The notes below the pieces were generated by a model that saw only the letters and a program-made list of their open reading frames with translations, made no database searches and had not been told where the DNA came from. DNA of 33,477 nucleotides from a virus. Numbering within the stretch: the stretch's first letter is position 1; each line of letters starts with the position of its first letter. The position numbers and the translations under genes are program-made. The stretch covers positions 1 to 33,477 of the IMG/VR virus record IMGVR_UViG_3300037069_003546; one strand, 5' to 3'. Shown here piece by piece: positions 21,573-29,380 of this stretch.

Positions 21573-21739
21573 CAATCTGTATCTTTCATCAAGTCATTAT
21601 CATCCTGACAGTCGTCACAAAGCATTTTTCCAAAAGAGATGTTTGAAATTTCTCCACAAAATAAACAATATTTGGTGGGTAAATCTAAAGAATAAAGCGC
21701 ATTTACTAACTCATGCGTTTCCTGTTTGATCTTCTCCAT
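21572..21739 (-). CDS. 55-aa zinc-ribbon protein
   Basis: Reads MEKIKQETHELVNALYSLDL, then CLFCGEISNISFGKMLCDDC, then an acidic tail QDDNDLMKDTD. Two CxxC pairs 14 residues apart form a zinc-ribbon. It lies 2 nt after the stop of the HTH gene, so they are co-transcribed. Possibly a partner or anti-regulator; function unknown. Confidence 0.55.
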   Translation of the reverse strand: MEKIKQETHELVNALYSLDLPTKYCLFCGEISNISFGKMLCDDCQDDNDLMKDTD

Positions 21740-21741
21740 TT

Positions 21742-21755
21742 TTATCCCGCCTTCT
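21742..21755. repeat. 14-bp direct repeat flanking the zinc-ribbon gene, copy 2
   Basis: TTATCCCGCCTTCT, identical to 21559-21572; it covers the last codons and stop of the HTH gene. Confidence 0.55.
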
Positions 21756-22149
21756 TCATATCTGATTCAAATCCAATTCGTCCGGACTCAAATACCAGCT
21801 TACCCAGGGTCCTCTGATACTGCTCTACTTGGGTCCTTAACCATTGATTCTGTTGCGTGAGAATCAAATTTTCATTGGTCAGTTGTTGAATCCGTTCGTT
21901 GTGAATCTGAGGAAGATTAAAAGGGCTAGCCGGTTCTGTCACTGAGGGAACATTTTTGGTTTCCTTGGTATTTGTGAAAGCTTCCTTTTCCTTGATCCAT
22001 TTATTAATAGTGGAATAAGGAATTCCAACCGATTTACAAAATGACGTGATGCCCTGGCCGCTCTGCTTCCAATCTTCTAGGATTCGGTCCTTCTCTTCTT
22101 GATTATAAGTTTTACGCGCTTTGTCGTTCAATACTTCTACTTTTGACAT
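21742..22149 (-). CDS. Transposase-type HTH DNA-binding protein with coiled coil, 135 aa
   Basis: N-terminal HTH of the IS3/psq type: EEKDRILEDWKQSGQGITSF then CKSVGIPYSTINKWIKEKEA. A linker follows, then a coiled coil (RIQQLTNENLILTQQNQWLR, about 85-115), as in the small OrfA proteins of IS elements. There is no catalytic partner or inverted repeat, so it is best read as a phage regulator of that fold. It is first in a short leftward transcript with a sigma70-like promoter (22233-22261) and a palindrome-rich leader. Confidence 0.7.
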   Translation of the reverse strand: MSKVEVLNDKARKTYNQEEKDRILEDWKQSGQGITSFCKSVGIPYSTINKWIKEKEAFTNTKETKNVPSVTEPASPFNLPQIHNERIQQLTNENLILTQQNQWLRTQVEQYQRTLGKLVFESGRIGFESDMKKAG

Positions 22150-22169
22150 ACTGTTTCCTTCCTTAATTA

Positions 22170-22242
22170 AGGTAGCTCGATATCAACATTGATATGGAGG
22201 TGCGCTCGATGAGTGCATATTTTGTACACCTCTATATAGAGC
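22170..22242 (-). promoter_or_regulatory. Nested inverted repeats in the HTH gene leader
   Basis: Between promoter and SD: TAGCTC near 22171 pairs with GAGCTA near 22238, GAGGTG near 22197 with CACCTC near 22227, and ATATCA/TGATAT around 22178-22193. A CTTAATTAAG palindrome lies next to the SD. This could be an operator for the HTH protein or a leader RNA structure. Confidence 0.45.
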
Positions 22243-22261
22243 TACACTCGCTTGGTGTGAA
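22233..22261 (-). promoter_or_regulatory. Sigma70-like promoter for the HTH/zinc-ribbon transcript
   Basis: Minus strand: TTCACA (22256-22261, 5 of 6), 17-nt spacer, TATATA (22233-22238, 4 of 6). It lies about 84 bp upstream of the ATG at 22149 and directly after the ERF gene terminator. Confidence 0.55.
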
Positions 22262-22263
22262 GG

Positions 22264-22300
22264 AAAATAAAAAGGGCCGGAAATGAAGATAACCGGCCCC
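22264..22300 (-). terminator. Rho-independent terminator after the ERF gene
   Basis: Minus strand GGGCCGG (22293-22299) pairs with CCGGCCC (22274-22280), 12-nt loop, followed by TTTTTATTT (22265-22273). It separates the ERF transcript from the HTH transcript. Confidence 0.75.
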
Positions 22301-22338
22301 CAACCCATTCAACTTTACATTATAAGGAGTAATCTAGA

Positions 22339-23079
22339 TTATTTCACATGCCTCTCACTGTTTACAATCTCCGTTTTCAGATGCTTTACAAAATCCTTTA
22401 ACTGTTCGAGTGTCAAAAGCTTGGTTTCTTCGACATTATATCGGTTATTGAGAATCACTTTAATATTGGCGTCTGGGTAAGCTGCCATAAAGTTTTTGTA
22501 AACAGCCATCATTTCTTTATACAACTGGTCCCTGTTTTCCACAGGCGCATTAGCTACTGGTTTTATGTAGGGTTTACGATTATTCGATTCAGAATCATTG
22601 CCTGATGCTGCATTTCCATCGTCGTCTTCTTCTGCCTGAATACCTAATGCCGCACAAAGGGTATATCGCCTAGCGTAAGTAATAGAAGACCCGGTATCTT
22701 GAGGTCTTTGACTTAATACCAACGGAAAATTTCCCGATCTCCATTGCCCAGAAGAATGCATGATAGTTGTCCAAAGCCAGAGCTGTCCTCTCTCATCGGA
22801 TCTTGTTTCCTGAGTAAAAGAAAGCCCATGCTTAGCGAGTACCGGCTTTACGCTTTCGATAATGTCTGAAAGATCTGCATAGCAGTAACTGTAATTTTTT
22901 CCATCCCTAGTGGTTACCTTCACACTCCTATTCTTAGGAATCGGCGGGAATTCGGCTTGAGCCTTCGAAAGGGCCGCTGCTAAATCATTCAACTGGTTAG
23001 ATTGAAATTTGTTAGGGGCCGTTAAATTTGATAATTCAACCGCCAAAGAGCCACTTTCTGATAATTCATTGGGTAACAT
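22339..23079 (-). CDS. erf: ERF-family single-strand annealing recombinase, 246 aa
   Basis: Pairs complementary single strands in phage recombination and genome circularisation. The ERF core is clear: LAAALSKAQAEFPPIPKNRS, YCYADLSDIIESVKPVLAKH, GLSFTQE, IMHSSGQW, and DTGSSITYARRYTLCAALGI followed by QAEEDDDG. The C-terminal 70 residues form a helical region of the kind that varies between family members. I prefer the ATG at 23079 because GAGGA lies 7 nt upstream; an in-frame ATG at 23130 would add 17 residues with a weak SD. Divergently transcribed from the RHH repressor gene, with operator-like palindromes between. Confidence 0.92.
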   Translation of the reverse strand: MLPNELSESGSLAVELSNLTAPNKFQSNQLNDLAAALSKAQAEFPPIPKNRSVKVTTRDGKNYSYCYADLSDIIESVKPVLAKHGLSFTQETRSDERGQLWLWTTIMHSSGQWRSGNFPLVLSQRPQDTGSSITYARRYTLCAALGIQAEEDDDGNAASGNDSESNNRKPYIKPVANAPVENRDQLYKEMMAVYKNFMAAYPDANIKVILNNRYNVEETKLLTLEQLKDFVKHLKTEIVNSERHVK

Positions 23080-23148
23080 CTGTTTATCCTCTTTGTTCCG
23101 GCGAAACAGCTCTAAATCGTAAATGTTCATAGCTGTTCGCCTATCATG

Positions 23149-23161
23149 TTTTTGTCAAAAA
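23149..23161. promoter_or_regulatory. Operator-like palindrome 1
   Basis: TTTTTG-T-CAAAAA, a perfect inverted repeat with 6-bp arms in the divergent region between erf and the RHH gene. It shares its half-site with the palindrome at 23205-23231. Confidence 0.45.
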
Positions 23162-23204
23162 GGGATATGTCATAGACGGGCAGCAATTGCAAGCAAAATT
23201 CCTA

Positions 23205-23231
23205 TTTTTGCTGACATTTTTCAGACAAAAA
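23205..23231. promoter_or_regulatory. Operator-like palindrome 2
   Basis: TTTTTG (23205-23210) and CAAAAA (23226-23231) with inner CTGA/TCAG arms, about 10 pairs and one unpaired A. Candidate binding site for the RHH protein encoded 49 bp away. Confidence 0.45.
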
Positions 23232-23279
23232 TATTGCGCAGAAATTGCTTTGTGGTAATAAGACGATAGGAGGCAGCTT

Positions 23280-23480
23280 ATGTTTGAATTGAAACAGCAT
23301 GTTAAGGGCGTTCATGGTGAGAGAATTACCGTTAGATTTGAACCTATGCAGGCTAAAAAACTAGAAGGTATTGCTGGTCATGAAGGTTGGAAAATTTCAG
23401 ATATGATTCGTGAAGCGGTAGACCATTGGGTTGAGGAATATAAAAAAAGACCCGGTTCTAAACAATTGTCCTTTTTATAA
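23280..23480 (+). CDS. Ribbon-helix-helix (Arc/CopG-like) repressor, 66 aa
   Basis: A beta strand (ERITVRFEP) leads into two helices (MQAKKLEGIAGHEG and KISDMIREAVDHWVEEYKKR), the ribbon-helix-helix fold of Arc/CopG/MetJ repressors, which bind DNA as dimers through the strand pair. AGGAGG lies 7 nt before the ATG. It is divergent from erf with two TTTTTG/CAAAAA palindromes between them, suggesting control of both itself and erf. It ends at a terminator hairpin. Confidence 0.75.
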   Translation: MFELKQHVKGVHGERITVRFEPMQAKKLEGIAGHEGWKISDMIREAVDHWVEEYKKRPGSKQLSFL

Positions 23481-23483
23481 TGA

Positions 23484-23522
23484 AAACCCCCGGTTGCTTT
23501 TCAGCCGCCAGGGGTTTATGTT
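23484..23522 (+). terminator. Terminator hairpin after the RHH gene
   Basis: AAACCCC (23484-23490) with GGGGTTT (23511-23517), inner CGGTTG/CAGCCG, followed by ATGTTTC. The tail is short, so some read-through into region C is expected. Confidence 0.55.
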
Positions 23523-23542
23523 TCGATCAAATTTTGTAAGGC

Positions 23543-23831
23543 GCTGAGTATTAGTCTCGAAAACAAGGCTCAGCTCCTAGACTGCATGTGAACGGTCTAT
23601 ACGATTCTAATCGTGAAATCAAGCACATTGCAGCTCGTTAACTGGAGAGGTACCCGCAATCCAGAGCCTAAGAGCAGCGTCGAAGTCGGCACTTAGGACA
23701 GAAAGCCAATCCTGGCTATGAGGGACAAGGACGTTTCTCACCGCTTCAGCTAACGAAAAATTCATCCCTAATGGGAACGTGTACCTTGAGTGTAACGGTG
23801 TCCTGGGTACTGAGGGGCCTTCTGCCCCTCA
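23543..23831 (+). ncRNA. Structured noncoding RNA region C
   Basis: About 290 nt with no ORF and a chain of stems: 23543-23548/23569-23574 (GCTGAG/CTCAGC); 23582-23590/23624-23633 (9 bp with a bulge) enclosing 23601-23605/23610-23614; 23635-23640/23751-23756 (TCGTTA/TAACGA) closing a multiloop of 23642-23646/23660-23664, 23667-23672/23692-23697 (CCTAAG/CTTAGG) and 23704-23708/23713-23717; then 23781-23785/23806-23810 and 23811-23818/23824-23831 (8 bp). A perfect terminator follows. The nested, non-crossing arrangement and the terminator support a discrete rightward RNA. Function unknown. Confidence 0.6.
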
Positions 23832-23841
23832 AGCTCCCCTG

Positions 23842-23876
23842 AACTGTTCCGCCTTCCAGGCTGGAACAGTTTTTTA
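23842..23876 (+). terminator. Strong terminator of RNA region C
   Basis: AACTGTTCC (23842-23850) with GGAACAGTT (23863-23871) plus inner GCCT/AGGC, followed by T6. It works only on the plus strand and ends 10 bp before the RusA stop codon. Confidence 0.8.
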
Positions 23877-23886
23877 AGACTTTTCT

Positions 23887-24339
23887 TCACGACCGACACA
23901 TCGAATAGGGCTTGATATGAACGTCTACTGTAGCCGTGTGCCTATCATTCGCAAACCATTTCTCCGCTGAAATTCTGAAGAAATAGCAATCGTCTATTTG
24001 GAGATAGTCTGCCAAGCAGTCATGGATGGCTTTTAACCTATTACTCGTATCCATCTTCTTAGGCCTGCCATCCTTGGTAAAGACTTTGGACTCTTCAAAG
24101 AGGAACAGGCAATGGACGTCAAGATAGAGACGGTTTGCCACCCAATTCTTAAAAATCTCTCGGTATTGGCTCAGTTCTGTCTGATGTCTCCACCAATAGG
24201 CATTCATGTCTGATTTAAATTTTCTTAATCCTTCTGAGGCGGCATGCCTGATTTTACCATTGCTAGACATAAAGGATTTGTACTGAGAATTGCTAGAAAC
24301 AGGCATGGGTAATCCATTGATTGATATCAAGTCAGTCAC
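23887..24339 (-). CDS. rusA: RusA-like Holliday junction resolvase, 150 aa
   Basis: Cleaves four-way junctions made during recombination or before packaging. The RusA signature is KKMDTSNRLKAIHDCLADYL followed by QIDDCYFFRISAEK: the D-x-x-N, the DxL helix and the D-D before a strand, as in the metal-binding active site. Length is close to family members (about 120-150). GTG start with GAGGTGA upstream, 13 nt after the transglycosylase stop. Functionally pairs with the ERF recombinase 0.8 kb away. Confidence 0.87.
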   Translation of the reverse strand: MTDLISINGLPMPVSSNSQYKSFMSSNGKIRHAASEGLRKFKSDMNAYWWRHQTELSQYREIFKNWVANRLYLDVHCLFLFEESKVFTKDGRPKKMDTSNRLKAIHDCLADYLQIDDCYFFRISAEKWFANDRHTATVDVHIKPYSMCRS

Positions 24340-24352
24340 GGTTCACCTCACT

Positions 24353-24829
24353 TTATGGACGTTTAAGATAGTTTAGCCGATTCGTTACTTTATCCACATA
24401 ATTTTGATTCTGATATGTGCCGTCAGCTGCCTTAGTAGGATGACCCGCATTGTAAGCAGAAATAGCATCGGATCGGGTTGGATATTTTGCAACAATAGTC
24501 TTAAGGAATCGACAGCCGTAGAGCACACCAAGCTGGGGTTGCACCAGTAAAACAAGCGTTCCGTTAAATCCCAGACTTCGGGCATTGCTTCCCATGATCT
24601 GAAGAGGCCCAAAGGACATCTTCTGAAGTTGTACCTCAGTCTCTAGCGTAATACCTAGCTGGCCCGCATATTTATCCGGGTTAACGAGGTATTCCCACTT
24701 AGGCTCATATCTGACCTTAGTAGTATCCAGTGAGGATTCCACAAAGGAGATAGCTAGGGCCAAGTTCACATCTAGACCCATGCCCGTGGAGATTTCTTTG
24801 ACATAAGAAATAGTCCTATCAGAGTCCAT
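24353..24829 (-). CDS. Lytic transglycosylase (SLT family), 158 aa
   Basis: Cuts peptidoglycan between MurNAc and GlcNAc. SLT features: the catalytic Glu in ISFVESSLD (E31), the SFGPLQIMG block (72-80) and AISAYNAGHP (122-131). No signal peptide, so export would need a holin, or the protein acts from the virion during entry; its place directly after the internal virion genes allows either. A promoter-like sequence sits 18 nt upstream of the start. Confidence 0.88.
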   Translation of the reverse strand: MDSDRTISYVKEISTGMGLDVNLALAISFVESSLDTTKVRYEPKWEYLVNPDKYAGQLGITLETEVQLQKMSFGPLQIMGSNARSLGFNGTLVLLVQPQLGVLYGCRFLKTIVAKYPTRSDAISAYNAGHPTKAADGTYQNQNYVDKVTNRLNYLKRP

Positions 24830-24846
24830 ACCTATATATTACATTA

Positions 24847-24874
24847 ATTTTATTAAACTCAAGTGATTTGTTAA
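24847..24874 (-). promoter_or_regulatory. Sigma70-like promoter for transglycosylase and RusA
   Basis: Minus strand: TTAACA (24869-24874, 5 of 6), 16-nt spacer, TAAAAT (24847-24852, 5 of 6). It would give a leader of about 10 nt before the ATG at 24829, so lysis/recombination genes could be expressed apart from the virion operon. Confidence 0.5.
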
Positions 24875-25068
24875 TATTTTTTAATGCCGACACAATTCAC
24901 ACAGTTAGGAATCGATGGTCCCATAACAGCGCTACAAACAGGGCAGAACCATCCGGTAGCATTAACCTCCGGCCAGGTATTATAGATCACTCGCGTGTCT
25001 CCGTGAATAGGACAAGTGATCTTAGATACGGCACAAGTACAAAATGAGAGATCATCCACTGTTGTCAT
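24871..25068 (-). CDS. Small zinc-binding protein, 65 aa
   Basis: Two cysteine clusters: FCTCAVSKITCPIHGD and FCPVCSAVMGPSIPNCVNC, i.e. CxC-x6-C-x2-H then CxxC-x10-CxxC, as in zinc ribbons. It overlaps the end of the 921-aa gene by 17 nt. Probably a DNA- or protein-binding accessory; no family named. Confidence 0.6.
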   Translation of the reverse strand: MTTVDDLSFCTCAVSKITCPIHGDTRVIYNTWPEVNATGWFCPVCSAVMGPSIPNCVNCVGIKKY

Positions 25069-27817
25069 TTAATCTTAAACTCACCCTTCTATCAGCTTTG
25101 CTCTTCATCATTCTAGAGCCTGAAAACTTAGGGGCTTCCTTTTCTGCTCTTTCTTGATTGTGTTGAGCAAAGGCAGATTGATTCAGGGCAATTGATTTCT
25201 TATTTAAAGCGCTGTCCATGGGTTGACCCAAGAATAGACTTAAACCTGACTTTAATTCAAAAGGAATTTCTTTATCTTGGCTGAGATGTTCTACCAAAGC
25301 CCCCATTAATTGATCGCTAAGAGATTGGGCAAGCTCTGGATATAGATTTCTCAGGTGATTCATATCCGAAGGAGTCAGCTGTTTTGTCTTGAGATACTCT
25401 AAGGTCATTAAGGGTTGCTGTGCAATTCCAAGAGCGCGCCTATATTCCTGAACTTTATATTTATCCGGTTTAATAACGGGATCCAGAGGCCCCATCTTCT
25501 CTTCTCTCGGTCTCAGTCTATTTAGATAATTGGCAGTCTGTGCCAGCGTCGAGGTGATTTTAATGCCATGATCGGGAAGATAATAACCTGTGGTCTCTCC
25601 CACCTTTTCAAGCTTAGAAGGATTTAATTGAATTTCTTGGAGTTTTTTGTCTAGATCGTCCAACTGTTTAACAGTCGGGTAAAGATCATCTGACAGTACT
25701 CTTTTACCAGATTCAAAAACCGCTTTAGAAGTCCTCTTAACAAGATTTTCTCCCCGAATGCTCTTACTATAGAAATCGGTCATGGCTTTAAATGCTGCCG
25801 AATCGATCGATTTATTAGATCCGAGCCATTTGAGCATTCCCAATCTCACAGCATCAGGAACCTCGGAAGTCAAAAGATGGGCAATTGTGGCAAATCCAAT
25901 TGACGGAATATGTCCTTTGCCTACTAATTCAGCTGAGAGAAGGGCTAGAGTTGCGGGCCAGTACTTTTTATTCTTTGCCTCTGTCCTAGCCGTATTGGAG
26001 AAGTTGAATTTAGGATTTTTGAACTTATCCAGCATGGTTCCGATAGAATTAATCTGAGCTTCTTTATTTCCCATGACAAACTGCTGAAGCTGAGGAGAAA
26101 GTTTTCTGATCTGATTCATGAGCCTCACAGGGCTCAGATTCCCCGCCGGGTCAAAGCCTTCAGACAGCACCGAATCGATATAACTTTGTCTTAAAGTCTC
26201 TGCGGCATGAGGGAAATTGTCTCGTAAATGGTCTAAGAGGAAAACATCATTCTTGGCCTGAAGTTTTGTAGCGATTCCTTCAGCATCTTCCGAAATCATT
26301 TCCTTCAGCCTTTTCCCAAAGCCTGAAAGGGTTTCGTTCTTAATCTTTAAATGGGCAAGAATGGGATTCAACTTCTGATAGGCTTGCTTATAAACATCTC
26401 TCGCGGCCTGGATGACTCCCGGTTCTTTTGAGAATGAAGCCAGAGCGTCGATTTCGACATCTTTTAGCACTGACATGATCTCGCCCACGGCATAATTCAA
26501 ATTGGAATTTCCAGGTAAAGGATTGTACTTTTTCCCTACATAACTGATCAGACTCTTGAGATCAGAAACCGTTTCCTGCTTAGGAAGGTCGTGGATGACT
26601 TCGCTTAAAAGCTTTTTCATCTCGGATTTTTCAATCTTATTCCAGCCTTCTCGTTCTCCTAGCTCAATCAGTTTATCCACTCCCTGAGACATGAGCCCTG
26701 GTCTTTTAATTTCTGTATAGGTCGGAGTGACATAAGGATTGGCCAAGCTTTCTTGGGTCTGAACTCTTTCGATTTCATCTATGGGTAACTTCTTACTTCC
26801 ATAGCGGGCTTCTATTTCTTCAAACTTTTTAATAGCAGGATCAATAATGACTTTGGCGTCTTCTGCTAAAGCGTGGCCAAGTTTCGTTCCTACCGTGTGT
26901 TTGTCAAAAGTCTTAGGGGCTTCTCCTACTTTCCTTCCCAATCCTTCTACAATCTGTTGGGATGCTGCCTCTCTGAAATCAGACATCCTTTTCTGATAAG
27001 AAAGCCCTGCTTTATTATCCGTCTGAGAGAGTTTCAGAGCCATCTCTTCACCGGCCGGAGAAGTCATAGATGCTTTCACAGCTGAGTCTATTTCTAATCC
27101 GCTCTCTGCAATCGCATTATCAAGAGCCGTTTTTTCAACTCCTTCGATTCCGCCATAATGATCGGCCAAGGATTTAAGCTCAGAACTGACCTTCTTACCG
27201 ACTGTAGCCTTCCAGAATGAGCCAGCAAGAGATAACCCCCCACCCAAAGCTGCATCAAGCCCTACACTTGTTAAAGCTGTACCTACCGTTTGCCCCGGAG
27301 TTTTATCTAAGTACTTTGAAATCTGGGAGCCTGTCCCAAAAGCCGCCATCTCAACAGCAGCCCGTATGGCCTTAGAACCTACTTTATTGGCAATAGGTAC
27401 AACATGGGCGAATGTCTCACCGATCTTGCCTAGAACCTTAGCTTGTCCTGTCCCGGTTAAAAGACCGGCGGTAAAACCGAACATCTGACCCGCCGTTGAA
27501 CCAACTGCGCCTAGACTTTCTTCCCTCAATCTCCTATTTTCCGGGGAAAGATTCGGTACACCAATCTGATGTAAGGCTTCTTCTGCTGCCGTCGCTACAG
27601 GCCCAGCAAAACCTTGTGCCACTGCCTCGGCACCTGCAAGGAGAGTCTGTGCAACCGTGCCATGTTCCTCAATTTTCATTTCATGATTGAGCTGTTCAAA
27701 AATGGGATCCTGTTTCTTAGGCTCTAAAAGAGTCTGATTTGGCACTTGAGGCATAGAAATTCCTGCCTCTTCGTTCTCCATCTCTTTTCTAAGCTCTAGA
27801 CCAATATCCCGTTCCAT
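25052..27817 (-). CDS. Large internal virion/ejection protein, 921 aa
   Basis: Probably released with DNA at infection to build a conduit across the envelope. The N-terminal third is Ala/Gly-rich and amphipathic or weakly hydrophobic (TLLAGAEAVAQGFAGPVATA, SLGAVGSTAGQMFGFTAGLL, VGLDAALGGGLSLAGSFW), followed by a long helical body and a basic C-terminus. No lytic motif was found. Starts immediately after the 520-aa gene's TAA (TAAATG). The position as last of three large genes after the nozzle matches the P22 gp7/gp20/gp16 and T7 gp14-16 groups; specific homology not shown. Confidence 0.7.
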   Translation of the reverse strand: MERDIGLELRKEMENEEAGISMPQVPNQTLLEPKKQDPIFEQLNHEMKIEEHGTVAQTLLAGAEAVAQGFAGPVATAAEEALHQIGVPNLSPENRRLREESLGAVGSTAGQMFGFTAGLLTGTGQAKVLGKIGETFAHVVPIANKVGSKAIRAAVEMAAFGTGSQISKYLDKTPGQTVGTALTSVGLDAALGGGLSLAGSFWKATVGKKVSSELKSLADHYGGIEGVEKTALDNAIAESGLEIDSAVKASMTSPAGEEMALKLSQTDNKAGLSYQKRMSDFREAASQQIVEGLGRKVGEAPKTFDKHTVGTKLGHALAEDAKVIIDPAIKKFEEIEARYGSKKLPIDEIERVQTQESLANPYVTPTYTEIKRPGLMSQGVDKLIELGEREGWNKIEKSEMKKLLSEVIHDLPKQETVSDLKSLISYVGKKYNPLPGNSNLNYAVGEIMSVLKDVEIDALASFSKEPGVIQAARDVYKQAYQKLNPILAHLKIKNETLSGFGKRLKEMISEDAEGIATKLQAKNDVFLLDHLRDNFPHAAETLRQSYIDSVLSEGFDPAGNLSPVRLMNQIRKLSPQLQQFVMGNKEAQINSIGTMLDKFKNPKFNFSNTARTEAKNKKYWPATLALLSAELVGKGHIPSIGFATIAHLLTSEVPDAVRLGMLKWLGSNKSIDSAAFKAMTDFYSKSIRGENLVKRTSKAVFESGKRVLSDDLYPTVKQLDDLDKKLQEIQLNPSKLEKVGETTGYYLPDHGIKITSTLAQTANYLNRLRPREEKMGPLDPVIKPDKYKVQEYRRALGIAQQPLMTLEYLKTKQLTPSDMNHLRNLYPELAQSLSDQLMGALVEHLSQDKEIPFELKSGLSLFLGQPMDSALNKKSIALNQSAFAQHNQERAEKEAPKFSGSRMMKSKADRRVSLRLNDNSG

Positions 27818-29380
27818 TTAGAACCCATACTTTCGTTTCGTATATTGGATGACCTTTTGTATAGCAGGGTCTGGATTATTCTGATTTTCGATAACCCATT
27901 GTTTTTTTAAATTAATAGCTTTCTGCTGAGGTGATTCCGTTCCATAATCCAAACTGGTCGATGCAAATTTATCTAGGGGGATGCCTGTGGCTGCCTGGAA
28001 GAATGACCCTACCTGTTTTGTTTTGATAAGATTGATAAAGTCTCTTCGTTTATTTTCCGTGGTTGCCGAACCTTCTCCGATTCTTTTGAAAAAATTCTTA
28101 GCAAAGGACTCGGCCTGTTCTTTAGTAAAAGAACCTTCCATCATTTTGACCAAGGTTCCTGTAAAGGTTCCCTTGGCTCTTGCGGCGTCGAAAGGACTTA
28201 AGACCTGATTAATTTTTTGCAGTTCATCCATGGCACCCAAAACGTTGGTTTCCATTCGTTTTAGATTCTGCATCTCCTGAATTTCTTTTCCGGCTTCTTT
28301 CTGGAGATGATGGTCTTTAATGCCTCTCAGAAGGACAGTAGGATCCGCGTTGATAATTCCCTGAGTTCTACTGGCCTCCATAAAGGATCTTCTTAGAGTA
28401 TTTTCTTCAATCTCTTTATCTATCTGTGCCAGCAGGGGAGCTGCACGAGCTTGAGCCATTGGGCCAGCGGCCTCGGCGGAAAATTGTTCTATTCTCACTT
28501 TTGCAGCCTGTAGAAGCTGGTTTCTGGTTTCTAGAGTGGCCTGCATATCACTTTGGGTAGCTTCTCGGTTCATTTTCCAAAGATTATAGGCTTTATCCTG
28601 AGCATTCTTTTGAGCCAGAATATCATCGTCTATAGCCTTATTCAGTTGATCGAGTGCGGCGTTTTTCCCTGTTCCACCGCCCCCCATACCGCCAAAGATC
28701 AGACCGATTGCAGTCACTACCTTACGACCCGTGGTCATATTATCAATCACTCGCCTCGGATCTATTTTATTTTCTCGATATTCTTTCTCTAATTCCTGGT
28801 CCTGTGCTCTTCCTCTTTGATAAATCTGTTCAGGAGTCTCCATTGAATCGAGCTTCTGAGCGGCCCTTTTATATTCCTGAGCTTGTTGCTGGGAGGCCCT
28901 TTGTTCTGCCTGGGCACCTTTTTTAAGATTCTCTCGCTCTTCTTCAAGGTAGGACTTCTTAGGTTGTGCCTGTTCAGCCTCTTTTGGTTTTACTACTGGA
29001 GCTTCGGTAGATACGGGTTGAGTTTCAGCAACTTCAACGGTAGCTGCCGGAGTTTCCACCGCCGGAGAGGGAGGGATCCCTTGACTAGCCTCCATCATTC
29101 TTGCTTCTTCAACAGTCTTAGGTAAAGAAGCGGCTTGTCTATCAAACCGCTCCTGTGCAGCTTCCATATCAGGCGTAAACATTTCGGCGATGTATCCGAA
29201 ATCATCGTTAGAAGCGATCTTGCCGCCCTTACTATATTTTTTAATCTTAGAGAGTTTACCGTGCATCTCTAAATTGAGATTTTTTTTGGAAATATGAAAA
29301 TTCCTTCCATCTCTTTCATCATGAATCTCATAAGCCTGCGGTGTCTCCTCGACGAGTTTGTAATGATTTGGAATATTCAT
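27818..29380 (-). CDS. Internal virion/ejection protein, 520 aa
   Basis: Highly charged, Gln/Ala/Glu-rich helical protein with a Pro/Thr/Val linker (about 95-140) and coiled coils (ERENLKKGAQAEQRASQQQA). One hydrophobic Gly-rich segment, VVTAIGLIFGGMGGGGTGKN, may cross or insert in a membrane. The C-terminus ends IQKVIQYTKRKYGF. Its ATG overlaps the preceding TGA (ATGA) and its stop abuts the next ATG, so the three internal proteins are made together. Role inferred from order and composition. Confidence 0.65.
   Translation of the reverse strand: MNIPNHYKLVEETPQAYEIHDERDGRNFHISKKNLNLEMHGKLSKIKKYSKGGKIASNDDFGYIAEMFTPDMEAAQERFDRQAASLPKTVEEARMMEASQGIPPSPAVETPAATVEVAETQPVSTEAPVVKPKEAEQAQPKKSYLEEERENLKKGAQAEQRASQQQAQEYKRAAQKLDSMETPEQIYQRGRAQDQELEKEYRENKIDPRRVIDNMTTGRKVVTAIGLIFGGMGGGGTGKNAALDQLNKAIDDDILAQKNAQDKAYNLWKMNREATQSDMQATLETRNQLLQAAKVRIEQFSAEAAGPMAQARAAPLLAQIDKEIEENTLRRSFMEASRTQGIINADPTVLLRGIKDHHLQKEAGKEIQEMQNLKRMETNVLGAMDELQKINQVLSPFDAARAKGTFTGTLVKMMEGSFTKEQAESFAKNFFKRIGEGSATTENKRRDFINLIKTKQVGSFFQAATGIPLDKFASTSLDYGTESPQQKAINLKKQWVIENQNNPDPAIQKVIQYTKRKYGF

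Noticed and set aside
21742-22149. Insertion sequence (IS3 OrfA-like HTH)
   Set aside because: No DDE transposase frame, terminal inverted repeats or target duplication beside it.
24385-24612. 75-residue frame inside the transglycosylase gene
   Set aside because: Alternative frame of a gene with clear catalytic motifs.
28553-29125. Plus-strand frames of 79-90 residues opposite the 520-aa internal protein
   Set aside because: Complement of Gln/Glu/Lys-rich coding sequence, giving Leu/Phe/Ser-rich shadows without SDs.
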